A DNA stretch of 64,000 nt from Irpex lacteus (GCA_001986395.2 MQVO02000006.1:1240001-1304000); one strand, 5' to 3'. Counted from the first letter of the stretch, positions 10,855-23,433 are shown. Notes: generated by a model from the sequence alone, not told the origin. Program-made: numbers and translations.

Positions 10855-13377
10855 CTAAACTCGCTCCACGAGAAGCGGGAGGGAAGCCCTCGTACTCGTC
10901 GGTCCAACAGTTGGATATGACGGAGAAGCAAAATTCCAGGTTATGTCTTTGTCTGTAAGCGAGAACCTGAAAGACTCTAACAATACCGAAAGCGTGACTT
11001 CTATTGACTGGAGGTCAGCCGTCGGGTACACGGTATGATTTTGACATTACGCACTCATCTCCAGTTGGGAAAATTTCAATCCGCTGGCATGTATGAAACC
11101 GGAATCAGAGTTAAGCAGATTTATTCTGGTGAGAATATAGTGTACTCACATGCACGAACGTCCACCTCCCCCAAAAGTCATCCTACTCTCAATCGTTAGA
11201 CGACGTCGACAAGGAAACGTATATCAATAACTACTCACTGATGAGAATATACTCCAGGGATTTTGTTTTGCGAAAGAGACCCCGGGAGAGGCGATAGCCA
11301 TCGTTCCGGCTTCCACTCATGCGCATCGTCACCCCAAATATCCTTATTGCGGTTACACGCCCTATTAGCCACCATGATGTAGGAACCATTGGGTACGAAG
11401 ATCTCATTGATGATTTGCCCATCGTTGCCGATGATGGGGGAGGACAAAGGTAGAATAACGTCTTTGTGCGCTCTATACGTGGGGAAATTGGAATAGTAGT
11501 CAGATGCTCACTCATATGGCCGGTGATATGCAATAGAACATACTCTCGTGCCGCAAGATTGGACGGGGGATACCTGCGGACAGGAGTAGTGTCAATTATT
11601 TGTATCAGGGATACCAACAGCCGCAGGTCGTATGTTGTACTTACAGCCGAAGGGTCTCTCTACAAATTGCATCTAAGTAAGGCAGCTCGACCAATTGGTC
11701 ATAGGTTATATCATCGCCGTTCCGAGCACCTGAAATTTCATCCCTAAGCTTTTCTTGTGCTTCTGGATGCTGCGCCAATAAATGAAGGATCCGTGCGAGG
11801 GCAGTCGAGGTCGTATCTGTCGCAGCGAAGCACAGTGTCCTGTATAGACAATCAGCACCGTGCTGGCCTAAGACGCACGGCAATGTGCACGTACGAAATC
11901 TGCGCAACGAGCTCTTCTTCGGAGAGCCTCTCCGCCTCGTCTGCTTCTACGTTCGCTTTTACTATACAATGCTATTTAATCCTGTACGATAGTTCATGAG
12001 CAATATACCAATAATACTCACACAGCCGACTCATGATGTCTTTGCCTTCCCCTACTTGATGCACGACCGCTTCATCGCCCTTCTCAAATGCAGCCTTCTT
12101 CGCGCGCAAAATCTGCCGCGACGTCCCTTCGAGAGTGTCGATAATCTCAATGGCCCTTTTCACATGTGGACTTGGCCACCATTCTGCGATCCACCTCTGG
12201 AACCCTGGAGTCCCTATCTTCCGTAGCATGGGTGAGATCATCCGGAACGGGGTCAGTGCCCATGCGGTCGGGCTGTCAACTCGTTTGTTAGTGCTGCGTA
12301 CCGTGCTGGATTCACAAACGTAACATGGAGCAGCAGGACACTTACACGAGTTCCTTGATGGCGTCTCCAAAGACATGACGGACGTCTTCCGTAAGAGGGT
12401 CGAAAGAGTGGCCAAGACCACCCTGGCCAATAAGCTCGAGTGCCGTGCGGTTCATCCAGTGTAGCATGTCAATCTCCGTCGGGGCGTCATGCACTCTTGC
12501 TTCCAGAGCATTGCGTAGCTGAATACACCGATCAGTTTCTCACATAATAGTGCGTTATGCGGAATAAAGTTGAACGAACCCTTTGAATTGTTTGATAGAA
12601 TATTGGCGTGACGTTCCGCAGATGGGCAATCGAAAATACGGGATTGAGGAGCTTCCGTTGTTTTCGGTGACGCTCGCCTATACGTGCGTATCAACCTGAC
12701 TTCGACACCAAGGTTCTCCTTGAAATGACATGGAAAGGACGTACCTAGGGTCGCTAAGAGGCTCGGTCCGAATATAATGTGGTTAGATCTAAAACAAAGA
12801 AGTTGAGCACAAAGTGTCAGCACCCTAGTAACCAGCATGTGAGGTACACCATATGGTAATGACTTACTCAACAAACCAATAAGGCTGTTCAAATACATCT
12901 TGGTCTTTTAGGACGATGTGGTGCAAGGCCAGTGGGTCATAGACATATAAAGCTCTTTTCTGTGAATACGCATCCATAAAAATAACTGTCGACTTGGTAA
13001 AATCGCAACAAATACTTGGTAGAGTTACGCACCTTGAAGAGCCCGTTAAACTTCACGACAGGGCCATAGTCGCGCATCAGTTTGTCATGGTACTCCCAGG
13101 CATGCCGGTGGAATAGCGACCCGATATTCCCTGGAGAAAGGAAATGCCAATGCACGTCCAGCAAGCTTCAGTCAGTACATGTATGTCACCAATACCCTAG
13201 GATTCCGCAGTCAAGTAAGAACGAACCTTTCCAGAAGGATGTTGAAGGCGGCCCTGGGACGTTGTCTAACGGCGACTTCGCATAGAGGAGGTTGAACAAT
13301 TTCAATACGAACCAACCCGCCAGAGCCAACGCCGCGACTCCGGCTGCGGAAGGGTTAAAACCTAGTTCAACAGGCAT
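10855..13377 (-). CDS. Cytochrome P450 monooxygenase, 14 exons, complete
   Basis: Exons (minus strand): 13377-13227, 13130-13033, 12959-12868, 12788-12745, 12677-12580, 12518-12346, 12272-12022, 11961-11895, 11839-11645, 11573-11544, 11472-11239, 11182-11150, 11083-11055, 11000-10855. The phases close to 546 aa, the usual P450 length. An N-terminal membrane anchor (AGVAALALAGWFVLKLF) precedes the proline hinge NVPGPPS, so the enzyme sits on the ER face. Helix I has AATDTT (330-335), helix K has ETLR (386-389), then PERW (455-458), and the haem loop FGGGGRSCIG has Cys488 as the iron ligand. The last haem-loop residues lie on two tiny exons (33 and 29 nt). It resembles the large basidiomycete group related to CYP5144/CYP5150 that oxidises aromatics and other hydrophobic compounds; the subfamily and substrate cannot be read here. 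No reductase or other pathway gene is adjacent. Confidence 0.93.
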
Positions 13378-14111
13378 TGAGGATAATTAGAGAAATTATC
13401 AGGGTGGCGGTGGTTCGAGTCCAGAAAATCGAACGCTGGCGAGCGGTCTGTAATCACTATATGGCTTAAGTCGAGAGCGGACATTTTCTCTCTACCGGGT
13501 ATCGGTGACGTTATATGCCTCCTGATTCCATATTCAGGGCCTGGCAAGCCCCGCTTGGCAGATGCTGTAAGAATACCGGCAACCTCACCGCGCACAAACC
13601 GTAGTCCTCAGGCTGTCAACCTGAACCCTCGGGCTCACGGAGCATGATAAGGGTTGGTGCTTGACCTGACTCATGAATGGGCAGACGCGCTGTTCCTATG
13701 GTACGATGAAGAGTCGTGATGTCAGAAAACCACGTATAAGCCCCGAAGCACGTACGGACGAATACGTACCTTGATCAGAGCAACGGAAGAAGCTCAGTGC
13801 CAAGGGCCTGAGCTCACAGGGCCTTGAGGTCTGATCTTTCTCACATAGGGAGAAGACCGACATCGATAGTATCAGACCGATTGAAAGTGCAAAGATGACC
13901 GCGTTGTGGCAGGAACACTTGAATCTTATGGACCCTGCATTTTGGCACCGTCTCGTCTCCTCAGAGCTGCTTCCCACGCGGAGGTGGAGTCGACAGAGAT
14001 AGAGAAGAAGCTCAAGGAGACGGAACCCGAAAGTGCGATTTCAGCAGCGCTTGCTCATGTAACTCATTGCATGCAAGTCACATTTCGAGCTCTATCCCTT
14101 CGAGTAGCAAG
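13378..14111. other. Intergenic, P450 promoter side
   Basis: This 734-bp spacer holds the P450 upstream region and the 3' end of the first DXO/RAI1-like gene. No open frame has a recognisable product. A tRNA-like B-box string near 13411 does not fold and was rejected. Confidence 0.4.
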
Positions 14112-15536
14112 TTACACCATCTGAGGAAGTCCCAACAGCACACCCCTCCGCACCGTCACCCTCCAATGCACTCTAGCCTTCTCACTTCCCCTCTCGCACA
14201 GTCCCTCACGGCGGCAGAACGCCCGCAGCTCCCGAAGGACCTGATACGCCAATCCATACGCCTCGTCCATTGTGCCACTTGGAGGGGCATACACCCGATT
14301 CAGAGGGGCTCTTTCTACTTTGTGCAGGATGAACTCGCGATCTCGGTATCCTATGAATATCTCTGGGATGTCGATGAGGTAGGATTGCAGGTACCATTTC
14401 TTTTTCTTCTTTTGGTCGGTGCGGGAGGGTTGGCTGTGTGCGTGCGTGCGCGGATATTCAGATTAGTTCTGTCATGACTGCGACAAATGGTGAGAGCAAG
14501 AAGAGGAGAGCGTTCGCACTGTGGTGGAGATAGTATCTCGGTTTTGAGCTCCATTAGGTTGTCGGATGAGTTTTCGTAGTTCCCTAGTGGTCGTCGATAG
14601 TCATGGATCATCAGTATGCTATATGCGTGTAGCACGGCTAAAGAGCCGAGTCATAGTAGCCTTACCATCCACACAATCGACTTCCGCGCCGAACACGACG
14701 TTGAGGTCGCCAAACGTCCGCCGCACAATGCACTTCCACACGTCCAAGGTCGGTATACTGCCAGTGGCTCCGCCGTCTTCAGTTTGAGTACATAGTGCCT
14801 CGAAGGCGTACCTGGTACCAATAAAATACGCCGTTGACTCTATATCGACCCAGTATACTGGGATCTAGCGAGGCATCGTGATACTTACCCGTGGTACCCT
14901 TCCTTCAACTGATTGTGATACATCCTAATTCAAAATCAAGATATTCATACTCGTTAGCAAGGATTCGTAGAGCACTGTTATGAACCTCACGCATCCGGCC
15001 TCTGGTCGAACTCCAGTAGGTACAACGTACCCTCAACGCAATGAAACCTAAGGTCCAAGCGAACACCAAGCATCAACCTACGGCCATCCGTCCATAGTCA
15101 GCATTATATCGAGAAAAGCGTCTGCTCAGACGCAGGACCGCCCTCACCGCACCACTCACTTCACCAACACACCTCTCCAACTGACCACATCCGCACCACG
15201 CAACTCCTTCTCCTTCCCCAGCTTAACACAAGCCCTCGCCAAATTATCCAACGGGATAGGATGGCCTAGCGTCCTGTTGTGCTTGTTCCGCGTATGGAAC
15301 AATTCACGCCCTCTGGATAGATCCACAGGGAGCCGGAGAGACGAAGGTTGGTTGAACTTGTGCAGGCACGAGGGGTCAAAGGTGACCTTGTCAGACTCGT
15401 CGCACGAGTAATAGGCGAGGTGTTCGATTGGGCCCCATTCGAGTTCGAGTCGATGAAGGGAGGAATTGTCAGAAGCGGCCTTGTCCGAATCATCAAGCAG
15501 ATCACGAAGCGTAGTGGTGGCGAGGTCAGTGGACAT
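14112..15536 (-). CDS. DXO/RAI1-family decapping nuclease, paralog A
   Basis: Exons (minus): 15536-15160, 15077-14991, 14924-14889, 14811-14666, 14583-14520, 14433-14112, closing to 343 aa. The family (RAI1/DXO) removes incomplete or non-canonical 5' caps, including NAD caps, and often adds 5'-3' exonuclease activity; RAI1 works with the nuclear exonuclease Rat1. Visible motifs: ADVVSWRGVLVK near 120; the G-aromatic-x-aromatic-E motif GYAFE (167-171); AEVDCV with Glu210 and Asp212; MELKTE with Glu227 and Lys229; then a Lys-rich KKKKKWYLQ and IPEIFIGYRDRE. These supply the metal- and cap-binding residues, so the enzyme looks active. The ATG has the context CCACC and a stop lies just upstream. 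It is closest to paralog B, sharing every exon phase, an identical 322-nt last exon and even intron sequence. It lies in inverted orientation relative to B and C. Confidence 0.9.
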
Positions 15537-16272
15537 GGTGGTTAGAAGTCAAGCTTCTGAGCCCTACTTCATACAGTAACGCTTATGTCGTTCCATCAGA
15601 GCGCGTAAACCGTGCATCCGTCATGGGTTGCTTTAGCCTGAGAGGAGGGGCGTGGTTGCGTTTTCTGGATGTATAGAGCGGGAAGATGGCGATGGTAGGA
15701 GTGTGAGGTTCTTAGTGTGCGGGATGGATGGACAGCGAGACGTAGAAATGGAAATGGAGACTTACTTTGGTATAAAATTCGTGTTGCGCCAGTCGGTGCA
15801 GTCACTTCTACTCTGCACGCCTCAGTTGTCGGTGACCAGTCCCCCTCTGTATGAGAAAATTAGCACAAAGGAGAGCTCAAGGCTCAAGCGTCTGACTCCA
15901 TTGAAATTAATATTAATATTCCTACTCAAAGCATAAGTATATCAGCGTACGCTCACTGGCAACAGCGAGTGGACAAGATGAAGACACGTACCGAGACTTA
16001 CAACTGAACGACCAAACGGACCTTACCCACTACACTCGATACAATCGGCTCTTCGAACGAGAGGTTTTCAGCTAGGAGTTGATACTATTATATTATCCAT
16101 TTGGAAAAAGGAACGTGCTGGCGTGCATACTGCCTACGACGCACGCGTGATACCTGATAGATCGAGCAATAAGTCTCCTTCTCCTTTTCTACCTTCCCTC
16201 CCTTCTCCACTTCCAACCACTTCCCCACCCCTTCCACATCAACCCTCTCATCCTTCTAACACACTAACCAAC
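15537..16272. other. Intergenic between DXO paralog A and the acyltransferase
   Basis: The 736-bp spacer contains the promoter of paralog A on one side and the 3' end of the acyltransferase on the other. A pyrimidine-rich stretch (16170-16270, CTTCTCC-like) precedes the acyltransferase stop. No gene or RNA is recognised. Confidence 0.4.
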
Positions 16273-17549
16273 TCACTCCCTCGGCCGTCCCACCAAAACC
16301 ATCCCATCGTCCTCCTCAGTCTCCGTCCCCGCCTCACTCGCCCCGCTCCCCTCCATCCCATGCCGGCTCGACGTAGGCGACGACAGGTCCTCCGAGAAGT
16401 TCGTCGACGCACGGCTCTCTGACCTCGAAATCGATAGGGAGGGTGGTTGCTCTGAGGCGTCAGGTCCGGAGGCGGTTATGGAGGGGAGGATTTGAGAGGG
16501 GAGGTCTTGTGGTGGTTGGGGTTGGGTTGATGGTGGCGGTGGCGGTGTGGTAGAGGTGGGTTTGTGTGAGGAGGAGGGTGCTGATGAGGTTGGTTGAGAG
16601 GGTGCTGGGACGGGGACGGAGATTTGGCGGAGGGCTTCGACCATTTGGTCGTGTACGCGGATGGAGAGGGCGGTGACGTCTGCTGTTGTTAGGCCGGTCG
16701 TAGGGATAGGTGGAAGTACTATACACGGTCATAACAAAACGGATAGAGTTAGTGTTTAGTTAAGCATACACAAGCAAGCCATTGCGAGCGCACCTTTTAC
16801 TTTGAGCGTCCCCGTCTCAAACACGCCCTTCCTATACAACCTCCAATAATTCTCACAAACAACCGGGACGATCGGTATCCCCGCCTCAATCGCCATATGG
16901 AACGCGCCCTTCTTGAAAGGCAGCATGTCCGGGGCTTCGCGCATGGAGCGCGTGCCCTCGGGGAACATCCAGAGGGAGACGTTGTTAGTCTTGATGGACT
17001 CGCAGGCGGCTTGGAGCGAGCGGATGGCTTTGGCGTTGTTCCCTCTGTCGACGAAGACGGCGCCGGAGAGGGTCATGAATTGCCCCAGGAGCGGGGACCA
17101 TTGGAGTTCTTTCTTTGCCATTATGCTCGCTCGTTTGGGGAATATCCTGCGTGGTTGGTTAGCTATAGCTATAGCGGGCATGATAGGTAGAAGGAGACTT
17201 GCCTGCCGAGGTAGAGAATGTCGAGCATGCTTTGGTGGTTGCCGACTAGGATTGCGGGACGTGTGTCTAGGTATTCTTCTCCTTCTACTTCTAGCTTGAT
17301 ATCCATGACTCTACTGGCGACGAGGTAGAAGCTCCTAGCCACGACCCAGTTGACGTTATACCGATCGCCAAAGATGTTCATCCCTATGGACACGATGGCT
17401 CCCCAGACAGACAGCGCACCGAGAGTCGAGAGGTATATAGTGACTCGGGCATAATAGCGTGCGACTGGTGACGATTTTGAGAGTGTGTGGAGGGCGAATA
17501 CTGGCAGGGAGATGTACGCCAACGACTTGACGAGACCGAACACGGACAT
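16273..17549 (-). CDS. SLC1: 1-acyl-sn-glycerol-3-phosphate acyltransferase (PlsC/AGPAT)
   Basis: Exons (minus): 17549-17203, 17146-16794, 16718-16273, closing to 381 aa. The enzyme transfers an acyl chain to lysophosphatidate, making phosphatidate for glycerolipid synthesis in the ER. Two N-terminal hydrophobic segments (about 10-22 and 36-58) are followed by the catalytic HX4D motif NHQSMLD (104-110) and the substrate-binding FPEGTR (177-182), then the conserved GIPIVPVV. The C-terminal 110 residues after about 265 are low-complexity (Pro/Ser/Thr-rich) and not part of the enzyme core. I chose the ATG at 17549; the frame continues upstream but has no ATG. Intron 1 uses a GC donor (AG/GCAAGT ... 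ACGCAG), the only splice that joins LGR to IFPKRA in frame. Confidence 0.95.
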
Positions 17550-17991
17550 TTGGGCTATCTGCTCGAGGTTGTGAGTGGTAGCGATGGGGGTTGGATTAGA
17601 GGTGGTTGAGCCGCAGCCGGGATGGTGAGGACTTGGTGGAAGATTTTGGGAGAGGAAGCCCAAATGAGTCGAGGCTGCGTGTCTGCCACGGCACTGCGAC
17701 TCGTGTTGGGGGAAACTCGGATATTAGCACCGCACGATCGTTATCACGAGTGTCGATTTAGTAGCGTCCAACGTTGACCACGTTGCTGAGCACACTGTAT
17801 GTTTGTTATTCTATGTTATAGCACTTCTTCAAGTAGAATCTAGAAGTAAGAAGATCGAGAGGCGTAGTGGAGAACTCTCGGATATTGCAACCCTAACCCG
17901 AGGCGATGATCACCGGGCCGGCCTTCACACAAAGTTTTTGGCTGTGGCTGCTGAATGATATTTGCATGACATTATTGCTTGGACTGCACTC
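17550..17991. promoter_or_regulatory. Divergent promoter region, acyltransferase / NOL11-like gene
   Basis: This 442-bp interval separates two divergently transcribed genes and must hold both promoters. No clear TATA box, repeat or open frame of interest is seen. Confidence 0.4.
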
Positions 17992-20926
17992 ATGGCCACC
18001 AACGTCGGAGACCCCTTCCTCCTCGCAGCATACGCACCACCACACAGCCTCTCATCGTATGCAGGAGGACCCTCGAAGCTAGCCAATGTCTACGCTTCAC
18101 ACCACAGCGGCCTCGGTGCGGAGGGGCACGTCCTAGCAGCCGCACAGGGAGATGGAGTGCACATATTGGATGTAAGTCAATTAAAGCACGCCAGGTCTAT
18201 GTTTATGTTCATGAACTCATTAATGCACGTATTGAAATGCAACTATAGCTCTCAACCTTGCATCCTATAGTCTCTCATACGCTCGGTCCATCCACCGTCT
18301 TCTCATGTCCTCCAGTATCCCGCATCAAAACAGAGGGTGGAAGCTCACAAAGCTCCGTATACGCCGCCTTGGAAAATATACAGGGCATCAGCCCTAATGA
18401 GAGAGGCCGCACAGTACGCGTATGGATCGACAATGCGTCGGGCGAGCCCAGTTCGTCCTCTGTAAAGCAGCGAGTCTACTCAGCTGTGGTAAGTTCGATA
18501 CGCCTAACTCCGAAGCCTCACATCTCAAATACTTTTGTTAGCTCCCTCATCGTGTCTCGAGTATCATAGCCAACGATGAACTGCCGGACAACCTCCTCTT
18601 CGTAGGCGACGCCGGACAAGTAACCGTTACAGACAACGAAGTCAATGTTCAGCACGCGTATTCACCTGCGGACCCTACTACTCGCTTGATTCGCTCTTTT
18701 GCGTTTGGAAGACGGTCAACTTCGATTGTGCCCCATCGCTCTCCGTTCAAGCAAGGCGTGGTGCTGGTCATGCTAACAAAAGTTGGGTCGGAGGTGCACT
18801 TGGTCGTCCTTGGTGCTGGACCGAGTGCAGTCACTGTGATAGGCGATTGCCTCGTCCCTCTGGCAGATTCTGTAAGCTCTTTTGAGATTGATTCCACTTC
18901 TCTCACTCATAGAAACACAGGACATCGTAGATGTCTCATGCAGCCAATCAGGCTTCGTCTCCATCCTCAGTAAATACAATTTAACTACCTCTCAACCACA
19001 CTGCTAACATCTCATCACAGCCCGTTCAGGCGAATGGCACGCCTACCACATCGACTCCCCAGACCACACCACCCTCTCCCTTTCAAACCCCTCCTCCCCC
19101 CTCACCCTAAAAAACCTCACCTTCCTCTCCAACCCCATCACCTCCCCTCACGAAATATCCATACTCTCCCTCGGGTCATCCCACGTCCTCCTCGCCGGTA
19201 TAACCCCCACCGCCTCCCCAGAACTCGCACTCCTCCTCTGGGACCTCCAATACAACGTCCTCCTCTCATCCAAAACCCTCCCCGTCCCCTCCTCCCTAAA
19301 CCGCACCGACAAAACGCACGGTATAGACGTCAAGCTCGCCGTCGCTTCGACTCCTACCACCCAGCAAGCTCTCCTCGTCCTCGGCGCCAAGACCAGTACG
19401 ACCCTTGCCAATACTAACGGATCGGCGGGCGGAAAATTGAGTAGTGACGCAAGCCAGCGGTCGAGTGTCCTTGTAGTCCCGTATGCGGCTCCTGCGACCT
19501 CGACAGTCGCCAACGCCCTCGGACGCGCCGCCGCCGGTGAGAAATGGCTTGCCACAACCGCAGGGAAATCCTCATCCTCCTCCTCCCCATCATCACCTCA
19601 CGCGAATTTGGACCCAGAGCAAACAAAGTGCATCTCCGCGATGCGCACGGCGATGGAGCAAAAGCGCGTCGAAGCGGCGGACGAAGCGTTCTTCGCGTGG
19701 GTCGCAAAGGTGGACGCGGCGAAGGTGGACGCGGCGGCGCGGGTGAAGGTGCCGTATGGGTATGAGTTTGTCAGGGTGGTGTTAGGGGTTGTTTTGGATG
19801 TCAATGCGTCTGCGTCTGCGGTTCGGAATCAGCAGCAACAGACGGGTCAGGGTTTGAAGACGCCGAAGAAGTTGAAGAAAGTGGGTGGAAGTGGACAGAT
19901 CCCGTATTCGAGTAAGGTTGTGAGGTATTTGCTTGAGAAGAGGTGTGTTAGCTCGGGTATGGTGAAGGGTGGGTTGTTGCCTGCGTTGAGGATGCACAAC
20001 GACTGGGTGAGTGCGGTTGTACCGTATGTTTGTGTTAGTCGGTGACTGACTGACAAGTTCGCGGTTGCGTTTTGTAGTCGTCGATGATCCAAGCTCTAAA
20101 AACCGTCAACGACATCCCCGAGGACCACCTCGTCTCATTCCTGAGCGCGACGATCCCAACGCCTCGACAACGCGAGAAGCTCCCACTAACAGACGAACAA
20201 GCCATGGACGTCGACTCCCTTCCTCCCACTGCCACCACTACCCACTCAAACTCCTCGCCGCCACCCCCCTCCCCACAATCCTCGCCCTCTGCATCACCTA
20301 CCCAACCTCAGCGCCCGCCCTCCGCCTCGCCATCCGCACGCACCTAAACGACGCGTCCGCGCTGACGAGCGTGCTGCAGGTGTTGGTGGAGTGGGTGAGG
20401 GGGTATGTGGAGGAGGAGGAGAGGTTTTTGCCGGAGGGGACGAAGAGGGATGCGCATGGCGCGCTGGTGCCGGTTGATGCGGAGAAGGAGAGGAAGGAGA
20501 AGAGGAAGGTGCCGGGGTTGCAGAAGGTTCGTCGGTGGTGTTTTCTTACGTTTGATATATATGTTGGTAACGAAAACAACGACTATTCTGTTCATCCCCG
20601 TCTAGATCCTCCTCTTCACACAAACCCTCCTAGATGCCTCCTTCCTAACCCTCCTCACGCACGCACCCTCGCACGCAACCCTCCACTTGCTCCTCTCCCT
20701 CCTCCAGCCCGAAACCGAACTCACAGACGCACTCGACCAGCTGCGGGGGCCCTTGGAGCCGTTCGCGAAGGCGCATAGGAAGATGGTGTATGAGGCTGCA
20801 CATGGGCCTGAGAAGCCTGACGTGGGGGCGAATGGAGGGGCGGATTGGAGGAAGAAGAGGAGGGAGGTGCAGGAGAGGGTTGGGGCTGCTGTGGGTGTGT
20901 ATCAGGTTGAGGAGCTTGTTTTATAG
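17992..20926 (+). CDS. NOL11/Utp8-like nucleolar protein with an apparent frameshift
   Basis: Exons: 17992-18171, 18249-18488, 18542-18871, 18921-18969, 19021-20006, 20078-20526, 20606-20926. The N-terminal half looks like a beta-propeller (DGVHILDLSTLHPIVSHTLG, FSCPPVSR, TVRVWID). The C-terminal half is helical (VVRYLLEKRCVSSGMVKGGL, MIQALKTVNDIPEDHLVSFL, LLFTQTLLDASFLTLL). This order and these blocks resemble NOL11, a UTP-A component of the SSU processome acting in the nucleolus on pre-rRNA transcription and processing; the match is by eye and moderate. In exon 6 the frame must move by one base between about 20215 and 20260, with no usable GT-AG pair, to reach the conserved LAIRTHLNDASALTSVLQVL. 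The exon total is 2555 nt, one short of a multiple of three. This is a one-base deletion in the genome or an assembly error in a C-rich run. A KVDAA unit is duplicated near 19710-19740. Confidence 0.65.
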
Positions 20927-21755
20927 AAGTTTAAAGGAGGGGAAGGTGGAGGGGAAGGTGGAGGAGTGGTTGGTGTGGTGTGCCGCTGCTTTGGTGTGTA
21001 TGTACGTGCGGTGAGTATGTTATGCTGCGATGAGGTGGTTGTCGTTCTGACTTTGGGTTGTTACAGGTGGTGTATTTTCTGTCCAAAATGTAATCTCAAT
21101 TTCAGATACACTCCGAAAGATACAGCATAAGTACTTCTCAGACGTCTGTTACTGTAATCACTGGTGCACCATCGAATTCGCCTCAATTCAGACGCCGTCG
21201 AGCGAATAAGCTATGTGTCTTGCTCATCCCCGTCACTCATAACGTATAGGCTTGCTGATCGCTACAGCTGATAACGAAGATTCCACTTAATAGCTCATAC
21301 GGCCGTAACGAGTGTCATCGATGACATCGTATCCTGCGTAGTACGTTTTCACCATATGTTCAACTCTGTAGCATATATGTTCTGACCTCGTCTTATAGGA
21401 AACGTCCCACCTTGGGAGTAGACAACATCCAATCCGGGCATTCGTACAAAAGTTCGAAAACATCCAGATATTTTATCTGGCTTGGAAGTTAAAGCCTAAT
21501 GCTCAAACTTCTCGGGTATTGTCCTTTGCACTTCATTTCGGAGTGGACCTACTGATCATAACTCGTAGCTCATTTGCAATTCCGAACCGCTATACCTCTC
21601 ACGCACCCTGATAGACCGAGTGTGGCCACGACTCTGCTATACTCATAGCAGAAATGAACACGCTCAGGGCCTCACATGACAGCTCGAGACGCGCTCAGAT
21701 AGTTATAGTTTAGGTCCAAGCACTGCAAAACAGGGCTTGACCCACAACCACCACG
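20927..21755. other. Intergenic before DXO paralog B
   Basis: The 829-bp spacer starts with a short G-rich imperfect repeat (GGG GAA GGT GGA twice, 20940-20965), probably 3' UTR of the NOL11-like gene. The rest has no supported gene; it should contain the promoter of paralog B. Confidence 0.4.
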
Positions 21756-23208
21756 ATGCTCTCTTACTCGACGGACGTCTCTAGCATTGCAGAGCAGCTC
21801 GCTGCCCTCTCCACAACCGAGCCAGCCAGGGATAAATTGCTATCCTATGACTCTGCTGGCCGTGGCTTCAACGCCATACACCATAAGAAGCTCGAGTGGG
21901 GGCCCATCGAACACCTTGCATATTACTCATGCGATGAGTTTGATAAGGTCACGTTTGACCTCGCATGCTTGCACAAATTCAGACAGCCCTCTTCTCTCCC
22001 TGTGGATCTAGCGAGAGGACGTGAGCTGTTCCATGCGCGGAATAAGTACAACCCGACGGTTGGACATCCCACCTCGTTGGATGGTTTGACTCGAGCCTGT
22101 AGGGCGTTGGGGAGGGGGGATGAGCTGGGGAGTGCTGATGTTGTCACTAAGAGGGGGTTGTTAGTAAAGTAAGAGCAGTACCGGTATCAGGGGGACCCAT
22201 TTCTGGGCAACTACTCTACCACGACCAGGTGCTGACTATAATTGGGATGGCCGATTTTATAATAGGTTGATGCTTGGTGTACGCTTGGATCTCAAGTTTT
22301 ATGACGTCGCTGGCACGTTGTATCTGATGGAGTTTGATCAGAAGCCGGATGTGTGAGTACCAGTACCGTCTGGTGATGCGATCGGTGCTGATTACTTAGT
22401 ATGTTGACTCTCAAATAGACTTCACCATAATCAGCTGAAGGAGGGATACCATGGGTGTGTACTGCTGCATAACACCCTGCTGCAACCATAACGATTGATG
22501 TTGATTTGGCTATATGATAGATATGCCTTCGAGGCGCTCTGCACTCAACCGGAAGATACCCTTGCTGGTAGTACTGATACTCCTCTACCGACCTTGGACA
22601 GGTGGAAATGTGTCGTGCGGCGGACGTTTGGCGACCTCAACGTCGTGTTCAGTGCGGAAGTTGATTGCGTGGAAGGTAAGGATACTGGTACTCGGCTCTT
22701 GTACAGCACGTACAGCACACTGTCTAATGAGTATTGACTATGGCTAATAGGGAACTATGACAACACATCCAATAACCTGATGGAGCTCAAGACCGAGATA
22801 TTATCTTCACCACAGTGCGAACGCTTCTCCTCGTCTTGCTATCACGACAGAACGACAGAACTGATCCCGATATCCGTGGTACACAGGCAACTCTCCCGCA
22901 GCAACCACAAGAAGAAGAAGAAATGGTATCTACAGGCCTCCCTCATGGGCATCCCAGAGATATTCATCGGATATCGAGACCGCCAGTTCATGCTGCAAAA
23001 GGTAGACAGAGTCCCTCTCGATCGGTTGTATAACCCTCCAAGCGGCACGTTGGACAAGGCGTACGGATCAGCATATCAGATTCTTCAGAAGCTGCGAGCG
23101 TTTTGCCGCAGTGAAGGATTGAGGCCAGAGGGAGAAAGCGAGAGGTCTAGTGCTTGGAGGGTGACCGTGGAGAGAGGTGTGTTGGTGGGACTGCCTCAGA
23201 TGATATGA
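21756..23208 (+). CDS. DXO/RAI1-family decapping nuclease, paralog B
   Basis: Exons: 21756-22168, 22266-22352, 22419-22454, 22521-22675, 22751-22814, 22887-23208, closing to 358 aa. Motifs match the RAI1/DXO fold: LEWGPIEHLAYYSCDE near the N-terminus, ADVVTKRGLLVK, GYAFE (179-183), AEVDCV with Glu225 and Asp227, MELKTE with Glu242 and Lys244, KKKKKWYLQ, and IPEIFIGYRDRQ. The expected role is removal of faulty or NAD-type 5' RNA caps. Exon lengths 87, 36, 64 and 322 nt are identical to paralog A. Intron 5 begins with the same GTGCGAACGCT as in A, so A and B are a recent duplicate pair in inverted orientation. The N-terminal 35 residues differ between the three copies. Only 225 bp separate its stop from the start of paralog C. 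Confidence 0.91.
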
Positions 23209-23433
23209 CTTCTGTTTGGACACTGGCTATTGAGTGAGGTACTTGCAGCCAGGCTGTTGAAGTCTCTCTACTTCCATAATCATGGTTCCCCTCATACGTT
23301 ATCAAAATGACATTTGGTCTGGGAAGCGAACTCGGTTAGAGTAGTACCGCGCCCGAGCAGTCCATTCATTATAGAGCGCCGCTCTATGATAAATAGATTG
23401 TTCGCGGTTACTGAACCTTGGCCCTCGACCACC

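Noticed and set aside
13356..13428. tRNA-like A-box (TAGTTCAACAGG) and B-box (GGTTCGAGTCC)
   Set aside because: The T-arm and acceptor stems do not pair, and the A-box lies inside the P450 first exon.
15115..15131. 15-bp string AAGCGTCTGCTCAGA shared with about 53440
   Set aside because: Flanks do not align; too short to call a repeat.
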